NCBI GenBank assembly: GCA_905250025.1
Contig: CAJNOJ010000092.1
Coordinates: 186,001 to 250,000 of the forward strand
DNA: 64,000 bases
Reading direction: 5' to 3'
DNA from: Adineta ricciae
Lineage: Eukaryota; Rotifera; Eurotatoria; Adinetida; Adinetidae
Shown here: positions 11,307 through 22,173 of the stretch, one piece after another
Layout: each line of letters starts with the position of its first letter
How positions within the stretch are numbered: the stretch's first letter is position 1
Program-made: the position numbers and the translations under genes
The notes under the pieces: generated by a model
The model's input: only the letters and a program-made list of their open reading frames with translations
The model's database searches: none
Told to the model about the DNA's origin: nothing

Positions 11307-12596
11307 CTATTTATTCACTCGACGTTGACGAACCGATGTACTTGTAGTTTGATCATCTTCATCGGTACCTTGTGCCACATCGGAAGCATTCATTTCTTCG
11401 CTATCGACGTCATCGTCATCTTGATCACCAGTAAGGACTTCATCCAATAAAGCTTCGTCATCTTGTATTTCTACAGGTGGTGATGGACGAGTTTTCGTGT
11501 TCAATGCTGTTGTTCGTTGTGGAGTTGATGATGTAATTAGAGTTGTTGCAGATGTAATTTGTTTCGCTTTAGTTTTCGTTTTCAATGGCTTTGGTGTATC
11601 ACCTTCGTCCTAGGAGATAATAAAATCGAACAACTAAATATGATTATTCGGATTGTATTACTGAATCTTCGACATCTCGAGAATCATCTGGAATATCATC
11701 AAATTCATCTTTCGGCGTGCCAGTTAAACAATAATCGATAATCATCAAAAAACCCTAAATTAAAGCAAGTGACTTGAATATCATGAAAAACAAACTATGA
11801 AATCAATTTACAAATCCGAGAATAAAGCCAATCAATATTATACCGATCGAAAATACAATATAGATAAGCCAAGCTGGCCATCCGTATTGTTCTAATAAAA
11901 CTGTGTACGCATCCTACAGGGAGAGAAAATTCCATTTGAAATAGAAACTTGTGATTGTTGAACGTACTTTGACAAGCACCGATATATCGAAAAGTGAACT
12001 AATCATTGACATTCTAAACGCAGAGATAATAGTGTATAAAGACTAAATTCAGGAAAATCTACATACGGAATACTATCTGGAGCGAAGTATCGTGAAACAG
12101 GTTCCGTTCGTTGCCATTCTTGGAATTCAATATAATTCTTCAATCCATTTAATGAACGTTCACCATTAAATTGACGAAAAACACCATCGCGAACACTTAA
12201 TGGTACGATGAAAATCTAACTTCGATCACTTGTGGTTCAAAATTGACTTACTAATATATAGTGGGCAAAACAGATATACGAAAACGGCCGGATAATGATG
12301 GGTAATCATTGATGTCAACTGCTGCTACTTTGACTTCTTTGGACGTCATTGCTTTAGCAAAATCATTCCAGATAGGTGTGAAGTGTTGACATGATGGGCA
12401 CCATGGTGCATAACTAAACAAAAATGAGCTTGTTTTTGGAAATATTTCCCTAGGATATCACTCACAATTCGACCATCCATTGACCACATAACATGTCTTT
12501 CCATGTTTTGTCAGTTAAACGAAGTGGTTCGGATGAAATCAGAGTGGGCAGGAAAAGAATCAGGATTGGGAGAAGATGAATTTGAGAGAAAAACAT
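11307..12596 (-). CDS. TMX1: TMX1-like thioredoxin-related transmembrane protein
   Basis: Seven minus-strand exons: 12466-12596, 12252-12413, 12067-12195, 11968-12013, 11812-11913, 11662-11754 and 11307-11609; all phases agree; 321 aa (human TMX1 is 280). It starts with a signal peptide (MFFSQIHLLPILILFLPTLI). The thioredoxin fold has WMVEFYAPWCPSCQHF, so the redox centre is CPSC (TMX1 has CPAC), followed by LSGRFRISVLPTIYY with the cis-Pro. A transmembrane segment comes from exons 5-6 (WLIYIVFSIGIILIGFILGF). The cytosolic tail is very acidic and ends RQRRVNK, giving a basic ER-type terminus. Expected role: disulfide exchange on membrane-bound clients in the ER. An upstream in-frame ATG at 12677 would add 27 residues before the signal peptide, so I prefer 12596. 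Confidence 0.93.
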
Positions 12597-12985
12597 ATTA
12601 AGAGGAAAATTGTTATTTCGCCAACAAAAGCGATGAAGGAAAGTTGAAATAAATGAAATACAAAAACAGTAAAACAAACGAATTACAGTGGGACAAAGGT
12701 ATGCATGAGAATGGTCAAAATCAGTGTTACAATCGAACGATCATACTGTAGATGTCGTTGAAGAACGCCTAAGATGTTTTCGTGAACTTGATTCATCGTA
12801 AGAAGATGTTTCTTTTTCGGTTATCATTTATTTACGAAATACAGAAAAAAATAAGCGAATACATATCTATTAGGTGAACAACAAAATATTTGTAAGTGCA
12901 CAATATCAAAAGAACAAAACAAAACAAAAATGAATTCAAATATTCGAACAAAAATATATCTGAATATTCAAAAGAATAAAATCAT
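12597..12985. other. Spacer between TMX1-like and SLC5 genes
   Basis: About 390 bp, AT-rich, containing the TMX1 promoter side and the SLC5 3' end. No coding or structured element is seen. Confidence 0.5.
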
Positions 12986-15532
12986 TCAACTACGCCAAAA
13001 CGTATACTTAACAGGCAATGAAAAGACAATAAATAAAAAAATTTCAACAAGAAAAAGAAATACTAGATTTATATTCAATATCCATTTGATCAGTGGACGT
13101 TCTTGACTATGTTGTAGCAAAGACTCACGCCCTTCATTCAGATCTTGATTGAGTGTTCGCCGATTGGAATGGATTCCATCTGCATCAGCTAATTCGTTGT
13201 GAACACCATCATTATCGTCCAAGCCACAAAACCACGACCAGCAGGATTTTAAAAGAACTAAAATATCACAACCTCGAAGCTCCTTGACTTCACTAAAGGT
13301 CTCCGAATGAATTGGTGGTTTGATATTTGTATTGCGATATTCACCATCGGTTAAACTCGTTTGTGTAGTGTTAACACGAATACTGTTCACATCATCTTCG
13401 CCATCACGGCTAATCAATAGCGTTCCAGGACCAAATGGTGAGGATTTCGGAAGAAATATTTCGGGTTGCAATTGTTCGATGCCATTACTTATTTTGTTAT
13501 AATGAGCTGCATTCGATGGGTTAATTTCGTTATCTTTAAATGAATGACTAGAACATAAGCATGTTTATAGTTGATTAAAACATCACATCCCGTCGTTTTA
13601 CCTTCGAGTAGACGCTCCATGATCGGTTTTGTTTTTCATATGCATCAATTCCAAATCTACGTTTTGATGTCTTGTCCAAAATGTGGTTCGACATAGTTGC
13701 TCTTCCGTCGGTGGTTGTGTACATAACGAAACAATAACACATGTGAAAAATGTTAACCAAAACAGAAATAGAGCATAATACATAAAATTAACTTTTCGTA
13801 TAAACCAAAATCTTGTGTCGGCTTCCCCACACAATGGTGGCTGCTTGGCGAACTCCAATACCATTCGTAATACGCCAAATACAAAACCGACCATCAATCC
13901 AGCAAATGCTCCGCGTTCATTCGCACGTGTCCATAGGACTGCTAAGAGGTAAATGCAAGCAATAGGTGGTGCTAAAAATCCAATCACTTGTTGCATGTAG
14001 ATGTACAATTCCGAGCCTTGCATTTGAATCACAATTGGTATCCAACCAATTCCAATAGCTGTCATCAAAAGGACGAAGAGGCGACCGACAATCATTAATT
14101 CACGGTTGGTTATTTTCCTTCGACGATAGGAGCAAATATTTGGATAAATATCAACAGTAAATATAGTGCTGGCAGAGTTGAAGATGGATGTCAATCCTGA
14201 GATTAGTGCTGCAAGCATAACAGCAAGCATGACACCTTTGAAGCCGGTGGGTAAAATATTTAAGATTAATGTTGGATAGGCAATATTGGTACAACTTCGT
14301 TTGCTGTGACAAATCGATTCACATGTTGATGGTTGATTGCACGCAACTGTATTTGGATAAAGCGTTCGACTAATCATTCCTGGTATAATGATCATGAATA
14401 ATGGGAGAATCTTCAGGTAACCAGCTAGAAGAGTCCCGCCGCGAGCATGTGAAATCGTTTGTGCAGCTAGAACACGTTGAACCATCATCTGATCAGAGCA
14501 CCAGTACCTGAAGAGGAACAAAAAACAAGATTTTATTTGATTATTCTCAATGGCATGAAAAGATAAACGAACGATTTGATTAGTGACACTACTCAAGTTT
14601 CAACCTTGAATAAAAATCTATTCGAAATATTTACCATATTGTGTTTGGTGTATGACCGAGAAAAAAGCCTAACCAAGGCATATCAGGATCGGATACAGAT
14701 CGTAACATTTGAAATGACTTCATTGTTGGTTTACCACATGTACTGACCAAACTTGTTTGATTCGACCAGATGCTTGTGAAGTTGCCTTCTACATTCACTG
14801 ATGGCATTGCATTCAAATATCGTCTGTACAACTCTGGAATGCCGCCGATCTCTTTGTAAGATAAAATCATCAGAAAAAATCCACCAAAAATCATGATTAC
14901 AGCTTGAATCGTGTCCGTATACATAACACTTGCCAGGCCACCTGATACCGTACACAGTGCTGTCATTGTCAAAACGAATAGAACACTTAGATATATATTC
15001 CAATGGAAAGCATAATTGATAAATAACGAGGCAGCATAGATGTTTACACTTATTTTTGTTAGAATGTAGAGTAGTAGATAGAGACAAGCAATATACACTC
15101 GTATACGTTGTCCTCCAAACCGTCGACTCATGTACTCGGGTAAAGTTGAAACACCTGTCGCAACAAATACTGGTAAGAACACCCAACCAAGGAGTTGAAT
15201 AATTCCGATTGCATTCAATTCGAATGCGCCAACGCTTATACCTACGTAGAGAAGTTTGAAATTGAAATTTCTTTCGAAAAGAATAACTTACCTTTCGCTG
15301 CACCAGAACTTGCTAAGCCAATGAAATGTTCCGCACCGATATTCGAGGCAAACAGGCTGGCGCCAATGCATATCCATGGCATTTGTCTATTCGCAAGAAA
15401 ATATCCTTTAACCGTCGATCGATTATATTTAAACATAGAATAGAATCCTGCTCCAATCAATAAAATGAAATATATAACTAAAACCGTGACATCAATTCCA
15501 GTCAGACGATGATCTGTTTCTTGTTCGGGCAT
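12986..15532 (-). CDS. Sodium/solute symporter of the SLC5 (SGLT-type) family
   Basis: Four minus-strand exons, 15292-15532, 14635-15241, 13602-14507 and 12986-13547, joined in phases 1, 2 and 2; 771 aa. Family hallmarks: [19 protein letters not shown] in the first exon product, and [17 protein letters not shown] across the exon 2/3 junction (SGLTs read WYWC.DQ..VQR). Also present are [20 protein letters not shown] and [20 protein letters not shown]. There are about 14 hydrophobic segments; the last ([18 protein letters not shown]) lies at the very C terminus after a long hydrophilic loop, as in SGLTs. It probably imports glucose, mannose or a related solute using the sodium gradient at the plasma membrane; the exact substrate is unknown. 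It is about 100 residues longer than typical SGLT1, the extra length being in the last loop. Confidence 0.95.
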
Positions 15533-16378
15533 TGTCGCTGTTGATATGGTCGATGACTGAGTAGATTTGAAAGAACAAAATCAAACTAGAAAACAAATAT
15601 TTGATCTGAATTAGTTGATCTTTACGTGAGACGAGTAACTAATTTCTGTATTATCGATGCTGATGAGGTGCGAATATACAAAAAAAAAACTGCTGATTCA
15701 TGCTGAGAGAATATTGAATAAAGAGAAAGAAAGAAAGAAAGAAAGGCGGATTTGTAGTTCTTGCTTTCCTTCATCCTGCTCCGACCGTGTGATTGATCAC
15801 TGATGATTTGCACGATAATTTCGCGAAAGACAATTCTCTCTATGATTTCTTTTCTTGTTTGACAAACAATTGACATAGGAGAAAGTCAAACTATGTAAGA
15901 TTGTTCTACTCACGAGTAAAAATAGCTGCGAGCGATGAAGACATATTCCTCGTTCGTGTGTTCGATTCAAATTTAGTATCGCATAGTTCTTTTATTCATG
16001 TCTTAAGCCAAGATGATAAGAATGGCAATGTTATTCGATCTGGAATAGAATGTGTATGTGATAGTAAAAAACAATGCATAGGAGAAACCGAGTTTTTCGA
16101 TGTGATTATCTAAAATAACAAAAGACTTTGTTGTTCGCAATGGCATACTTGATCAAGGTGAAGTAGTATGAGAAGGAGATTATATAATGTTCTCGTTTTC
16201 ACTCACAAAGACGAAGCAATACTCTGTGTGTGTTTTCTCTGTTGCTTGATTATGACATCGAAGTTTATTAAAAGAAAATCAAAAGACAAAGACAATATGC
16301 AAATACATCTAATCATTCGTACGTTATGACTTTCATCACACAATCACAATTCGTCCGGACAGATTCATCTTACCAATC
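15533..16378. other. Spacer upstream of SLC5 gene
   Basis: About 850 bp with the SLC5 promoter side. It includes a short A/G-rich AGAA run near 15721-15745 and a 70-codon plus-strand open frame at 15901-16113 with no ATG near its start and no recognisable domain. I do not call a gene there. Confidence 0.45.
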
Positions 16379-17019
16379 CTATTCACATGTCACAGCGCTA
16401 ATAGAATCGATTTCTAGACTCGATGTACCGTGTTGTTTAATCGTAGAATAGACCCCGCCATAGATTTGCAGACCAATGCTAGTTACATCTTTCAAATCCA
16501 ATGCTTGTGTTGTGTTTGGATCCAATGCTTTTCCACGACTGTAAGGCAGAAAATCTTTGAATGGTAAATAGTGTTGAACCATTTCATTTTTTGGTAACTA
16601 AGCAAAGAAGATGTGCAATTCCGAGATCTTGAGAGTGGCTTTCTTACTTCAAAGAATACTTCATACGATGGTACTAATGATGACTCTTCGTGATGATGTC
16701 TTAGAATAACTTTATAATTATAATTTTCACCTTGTGCACGGACGGATAATTTGAGACCGGAGAACGAGCTGAGATCGAATGTTTTTTTTCGATATGCTAC
16801 ACCAGCGAATGCAGCACCATTTGGTTGAGGATTCAACAACGAGAAAAACACTCCTCGTTGAAATTGTTCACTTTTCTGTTCGACAAGTACACCCTTGGAT
16901 TTACCCACGTCTCGTTGTGTGTCGGACACTTCAATCCAATCATTAATCACAGCACTTTGTTTGGTAAAATCAAAGAGAACATCTTCTTTGGTAAACGAAC
17001 AATTTGTTGAGCTAGTCAT
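16379..17019 (-). CDS. CIA30-domain protein (complex I intermediate-associated protein 30 fold)
   Basis: Two minus-strand exons, 16648-17019 and 16379-16597, phase 0, 50-bp intron; 196 aa. The sequence follows the CIA30 beta-sandwich pattern: an early NDWIEVSDTQRDVGKSKG, then FFSLLNPQPNGAAFAGVAYR, FSGLKLSVRAQGENYNYKVI, LPFKDFLPYSRGKALDPN and LKDVTSIGLQIYGG. In metazoans NDUFAF1 (CIA30) assists assembly of respiratory complex I. Many lineages also have stand-alone CIA30-domain proteins of about 200 aa that lack a presequence. This one starts MTSSTNCSFTKED and has no obvious mitochondrial targeting signal, so a generic CIA30-domain protein is safer than NDUFAF1. Confidence 0.85.
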
Positions 17020-17455
17020 AATAAAAGAGTAAATCTACGTTCCTAAATGCTTAATGGCTTCTTTTATTACTATTTAATTGAATTTGTTCCCGTACGCGTA
17101 AATAGAAGGAATGTCAGCCAAGTACTAACGAGCATCTAAAAAAAAGAAAGAGAAAGAAAGAAGACAAATGGCACGAGTCTGTGAATGCTGACAATTTCTT
17201 AATTGTTCGAGAAATTAGATTAACAGAGTAGAAACCAACCTCCAAGGTTTATTTCATGTTTCTGAAAGAACAAAAACCTGACCAAGAAGAAAGAAAGAAA
17301 AAACAAGGAATAGAAAAATGTTCACAACTAGAAATCATAAAGCAAGACTTTTGCACAGTAAAAACTTCTGGCAACGAAAAGAAATCAGAATAAAAACGAA
17401 GACTTTGTCTTCAAACGATCAGTCCTATCATTCTTTTAAATGCACATAACTGACT
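17020..17455. other. Spacer between CIA30 and AK2 genes
   Basis: About 435 bp of AT-rich DNA with short GAAA runs near 17140-17165. No coding exon is recognised. Confidence 0.5.
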
Positions 17456-18730
17456 TTAGATGATGCCACGCTCGCGTAGGACGTATGTCACCGAATTATA
17501 TATGGTGAGAAAATTGCTATTCGAGCGATTAGCGTTTATATCCAATGGACTTGTTAATGATTTAATTTTCGCCGGAATTACATCGTCATGGACAATTTTC
17601 TCTACATTGTCATCTGATGATCGGACAGGAGCTAATTTCTGTTGTTGACGTAGTTGATCAACTATGGCAAACGACTGTTTGGAAACTTCACTGACTTTTT
17701 GAGCAGCATCGATTACACGATGAAGATTTCGGTGACGGTAAAATTCAATCTTGAAACAAAAAGAAATTGAATGAACTAGAGAAGTCTCGATTTACTAGAG
17801 GTATCGTCTGCTTATGATACGTGTTTAATCTAGCATCAAGTGTTTCCATTGTATCATCAGAACGACGCGTGAGTGGTTCACCGGTAAGATCATCTTTCAT
17901 TAGATTCTTTGGCGGATGAAATTCTTCGTGATAAGTTCGACCTGATGGTTTGTGAACGAGACGGCCAAGTATACGACTTTTTAATAGATTATCGTCGATC
18001 TAAAATGTGTAAATAACTACAAAATAGTTTAAACGTTGTAAAATTAATTATCTAAATGACTTTCATCCACTTCGATAGAAACGGTAATAAATTTCTCGGC
18101 AAGCAGCTTGACAATAATGATTCTAATCCTTCTCTAGGGAAAATAACTCAACGAATCGGATATTATTTTCTCTAACGTAGAGGAAATGACTCCGTTATAT
18201 CTTTTTGTGGTGAAAATCAATTCAAAATAGATACGTACATCATATTCGAGTACAGCATCAAGTCGTTGCTGTTTAGACTCAAGTAATTGTTCTAATTGTT
18301 CACCTTGTTTGATCGTTCGAGGAAAACCATCGAATAGCGCACCATGACGACATTCTGCTTTGTTCAAATTTTTATCAATTAATGACATTACTGTTTCATC
18401 GTCGACGAGACCACCTGATTCAATGATGTGTCGAACTTTTTCACCTTCAGTCGACGTTCGATCTTCGGCTGCATGACGCAACAGATCTCCTGTTGATAAA
18501 CGACAGATCTGATAACGATCGGCTAATCTTGCACTCTGTGTACCCTTGCCTAAGTTTAATATTTCACAAGATTAAAAAGAAATTTCAAAACGCTCGAACG
18601 TACCGCTACCAGGTGCTCCGATCAAAACAATATTTGCACCAACATGAGATTTACTCGAGTTATCGTTATACTGGATGTTAGAATCGATTTGTTCATTAGT
18701 TTCGCTTTTGGTATCCGTCTGTAAAGGCAT
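17456..18730 (-). CDS. AK2: Adenylate kinase 2-type enzyme with C-terminal extension
   Basis: Four minus-strand exons: 18604-18730, 18239-18549, 17796-17999 and 17456-17749; phases 1, 0, 0; 311 aa. It catalyses ATP + AMP to 2 ADP. The P-loop GAPGSGKGTQ spans the exon 1/2 junction. The AMP-site sequence [13 protein letters not shown], the DGFPRT motif, the long-form LID ([20 protein letters not shown]) and [12 protein letters not shown] are all present, as is [12 protein letters not shown]. The LID and the EP..RR.DD segment match AK2, the intermembrane-space enzyme, rather than the short AK1. After the catalytic core comes a tail of roughly 65-70 residues with no family match ([14 protein letters not shown] to the end YVLRERGII). 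AK2 is normally about 239 aa. The N-terminal 30 residues before the P-loop are polar. Confidence 0.95.
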
Positions 18731-19487
18731 GCTGAATCTAAAATGAAGCGAAGTAATTAATCATTTTCGCGAATGTCACGAAAAAAAAACAAATGCCTTG
18801 ACGTGTTATTGATTGCAGAAGGATATGAAAGAGGAAAGATAAGCATCGAAAAACTGAAATATCATCATGCACTCGTTATATGCCGGTGATGTAAGCAATG
18901 TAAAAAAAAACAGATGGTATACTTATTTAATTTTCCAAAAAATAACCTTGCCACAGTCAACGAATGCTTTTATCGAGTTTATTTACGGCGCAAAAATAGT
19001 ATCGATCCTAATAGAGAGAACCCAAAGGTGATAGACAATACATGAATATAGTAAATGGAGATATTATAGTACATGCGTCAACGACGTCGATTGTATTGAA
19101 ATGAAGACAAGGTAATCAAGATGACGTAGAAAGAGAATCGAGCAAAGCGTCGTTATTCCTCTTTTGTATTTCCCTATTCAAAAAAATATGATTTGCTACT
19201 CGTCGTATACATTTCATATATGTGCCTTTAGCAGACATAGATGGCAGAATTTGACAAGAAGAAAATACGATGCAAAAGAACGGAATGATAGATAGACGTT
19301 CATTGAGATTCTTTCCTTATTCATGCAATATAGCGTTGATTTTGGCAATGACTGCGCATATTTTTGTTTATTAACAGAAAAAATGTACAATACACGATGA
19401 AAATAAGAGAAAACAATCGAACTAATCTGATCTTTTACTCTTTGCGTTGTGCACCAGGCGTTCGTATACAAGAAACCAATGCTCCTC
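18731..19487. other. Spacer between AK2 and PAPS-transporter genes
   Basis: About 760 bp. Just upstream of the AK2 start is an acceptor-like TTTTAG (18738-18743 on the minus strand), 7 nt before the ATG. The remainder is AT-rich with no supported gene. Confidence 0.5.
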
Positions 19488-20851
19488 TTAAACTTTTAAA
19501 ACGGCACTGTTATTTTGCGGCTTACTTCGCTTGAATTGTATAAAGGCATGAAGAAAAATAGCTAAAAATGCGACATGAATTCCAAAGATTGAAAACCAAG
19601 TCAATTGATGACCATAGAAAATACACGAGAGAAGAATACTAAATGCTTGCCGCATAGTCATAATGATTGCAAAGATGACTGGACCGAATTCTTCGATAGT
19701 TGAGAAGATAAATAACTGTCCAACCGATGAACATATTGATGTAGCTATGACATGCACTGCGAACGATTCATGCCGCTGCATGAATGATAAACATTGAAAA
19801 AACGTACCGTTAAGGATGAGGGATGTTAAGGTTAGTATTGTAGAAAAGCAATTGACGAAAAACATCATGTTTAAGAACGATACTGAATAACGATCAAAGA
19901 CAAACTTTTGATAATTCGAAGTAAATGCGTCAAATATCTGAAGATACACGATGAAATTTTGTTCTGAAAATTAAACTTCACTTACTAAGTAACAAACTAA
20001 TAAAATAATACCGTTGAATGTTGTACTATTCTGTTTTGTTTTCTTTGTTGGTAAACCATCGGAATTATTTTCATAATAACCGGTAAAAAACAGTGCAATA
20101 CCAGCGGCCATTAATAACATTAGAAGATACTGTCGTGCAGGATAGGTTTTTCCCGAGACAAATTTGCCAGCGATCATCACCGGTATTGTCTTGATACTTT
20201 TTGCTAAGACTTGGACAGGAAAACTAATGAACAACAGACTTTCATATTGAAACCAAGTTGACATACAATTTGCGTAGGAAATGATACCAAATTTGTACAG
20301 AGGTGGACCTATCGATGAAAGTTTCTTGGTCGGATAAAAAATGCGTAGTGACATATATGCGATCATAGTTGCGAGACATCGATTCCCAAAGACAAGATAT
20401 TGCGAGTTTGTAAATTTTTCATCCCCATATGTTCGAGTCATAATACGTTCCTGTAATAAACCCCATAGAAGGTAGGACATTTGAAGGCCAAAAAACGAAA
20501 AAATCAACTTCAAAATACGATAACGAGTAAATTTCGATTGCGATGACGGGATTGGCGGAGGTACAACTGGTGGAGCTTCTTTAACATTCAGATCTAGTAA
20601 TGATTGGTCTACAATGAAGAGACGGATCAACGGAACAACAAACCAGCGAACCGGTCGTGGCCCTTTAAAGAAAAGGTAAGTACGTTCGATTGAAAATGTA
20701 CCGACTCAATTTACTCACATATTGTATCTGTTGATTGTTTTGAAATGAGAAAAAGAACAGCAATTGGTACACCGAAAAACACATAGCCCATGTGATTGAA
20801 CACCATTCGCATAATCCAGCTGTCTTCAGCAACAAAACGAAAAACGCTCAT
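19488..20851 (-). CDS. SLC35B2: PAPS transporter, SLC35B2 type
   Basis: Three minus-strand coding exons: 20719-20851, 19986-20662 and 19488-19937; phases 1 and 0; 419 aa (human SLC35B2 is 432). Diagnostic stretches are LQMSYLLWGLLQERIMTR, QYLVFGNRCLA, FPVQVLAKSIKTIPVMIAGK, FDAFTSNYQKFVFDRY and IFAIIMTMRQAFSILLSCIF followed by YGH. These align closely with PAPST1/Slalom. About ten membrane segments are visible. Known role: import of the sulfate donor PAPS into the Golgi for sulfation of glycans and proteins. The chosen ATG (MSVFRFVAED) follows an acceptor-like TTTTAG 20 nt upstream. A GTGAGT donor-like site just above it suggests a 5'UTR intron of about 50 bp. Confidence 0.95.
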
Positions 20852-22173
20852 TTTCGTATCCTCGTACAATTCTAAAAGAACATTATGAAGTGAAAGTACA
20901 AAAAAATGCACTCACAGAACAAAAAACCGTCAACTAGGAAGAAGGACGAATAAACGACAGATAGTGAACTTTTCGGCAGTGCTGATGAATGAATGATGAG
21001 TAGACATTTCGGCGTGCTTTAGAATTTCCGATAAAAAAAAACTTAGCGTAGATTCTACTTTATTTTATTAGCCTTAGGGTAACAAACAGAAAGATCGTCT
21101 ATTCAGAAATGTGACACTTTTCATTGCTCGTTTCATAATAAACAAGTCGAATTCACTACACGCAAACAGACTCGAAATGTTTTTTCGAAAATCAAAAAGT
21201 ATTATAAGAAGCTACAAAACATATCTTAATTTGTTCCAGATTCTACTTCCGCAAAGATTCAATCGCAGCTCATTTTTTCACTTATGACAAATCTATCCTT
21301 TCTTCAAAATTAGATAAACTATTTAATCATACTTTGACACGAGATGATTGCAAACGACAGCTGTTGTACTAGCCACGTAAAATTCATCCTTATTCACAAC
21401 GGTGTTCGTTGTTTTGTGAAGGGCAACATTGATACAATATTATTCCTTTTACGCATGACAAAACTAGCCTGTGTAAGGCAATCGTCGCTCGTACTGTGAC
21501 CGCGCGTGAGTAATATACTTTTGGGAAGCCTCACGTTTTCGAACCTGAATACAAGAAATAGGTAACTAAAATATTTTCTGACGACTAATTAACACCATTT
21601 GCGTGTTAGATACTTAATTGATTCAAGGATCTCTGATGTCTCGATTAACATTTCAGTGGATAACTTAGCACTAACAGTGGAAAACTAGCTGGATGCTTAA
21701 TGAAATCGTCCCAGACACGCTGATTCAATCTCAATGCACTTTTTTCGTTCTTTGTGAAAAAGCAATCGTGACAAGCGCAAGTACTTTTTTGTACTTTTTC
21801 ATAAAAAATCGCGATGGTCTGAGCTTGCTATCGTATAATGGATATGATATTTACACGTGCGATCAACAAACCTAAGAGTACAGTACAAAATTGATTTAGC
21901 AGAAAGCCTTTGTTCATTCGATGTCGAACATCATAATAAGAATGAGGAAAGGCAAATTGAAGAATTATTTTTTTGTATTTGTTTTCTTATTGTAAACACC
22001 GGAGTTCTGTGATAGACGAAGGAGGTGATGACGTATATAGTTTAATGTTAAAAATATCTCGCATAAACTAGGGCACCTTTGAATGCACTTTTTTCTTACT
22101 TTCCTCTTAGAAGAAAAAAAAAAGCATGCACTCATACACTTATTTTTGCAAGTACGATTCACAAAAAAAAATA
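20852..22173. other. Spacer upstream of PAPS transporter
   Basis: About 1.3 kb. The first 80 bases hold the likely 5'UTR intron of the PAPS-transporter gene. The rest is AT-rich, with an imperfect inverted repeat of A/T runs at about 22085-22137 (TGCACTTTTTTCTT against AAGAAAAAA...GCATGCA). No gene is supported. Confidence 0.5.

Noticed and set aside
12597-12677. 27-residue N-terminal extension of the TMX1-like protein from an upstream ATG
   Set aside because: It would put a Cys/Phe-rich segment before a good signal peptide. The downstream ATG at 12596 gives the standard layout.
15901-16113. 70-codon plus-strand frame near the SLC5 promoter
   Set aside because: No ATG near the start and no recognisable features; too short to support alone.
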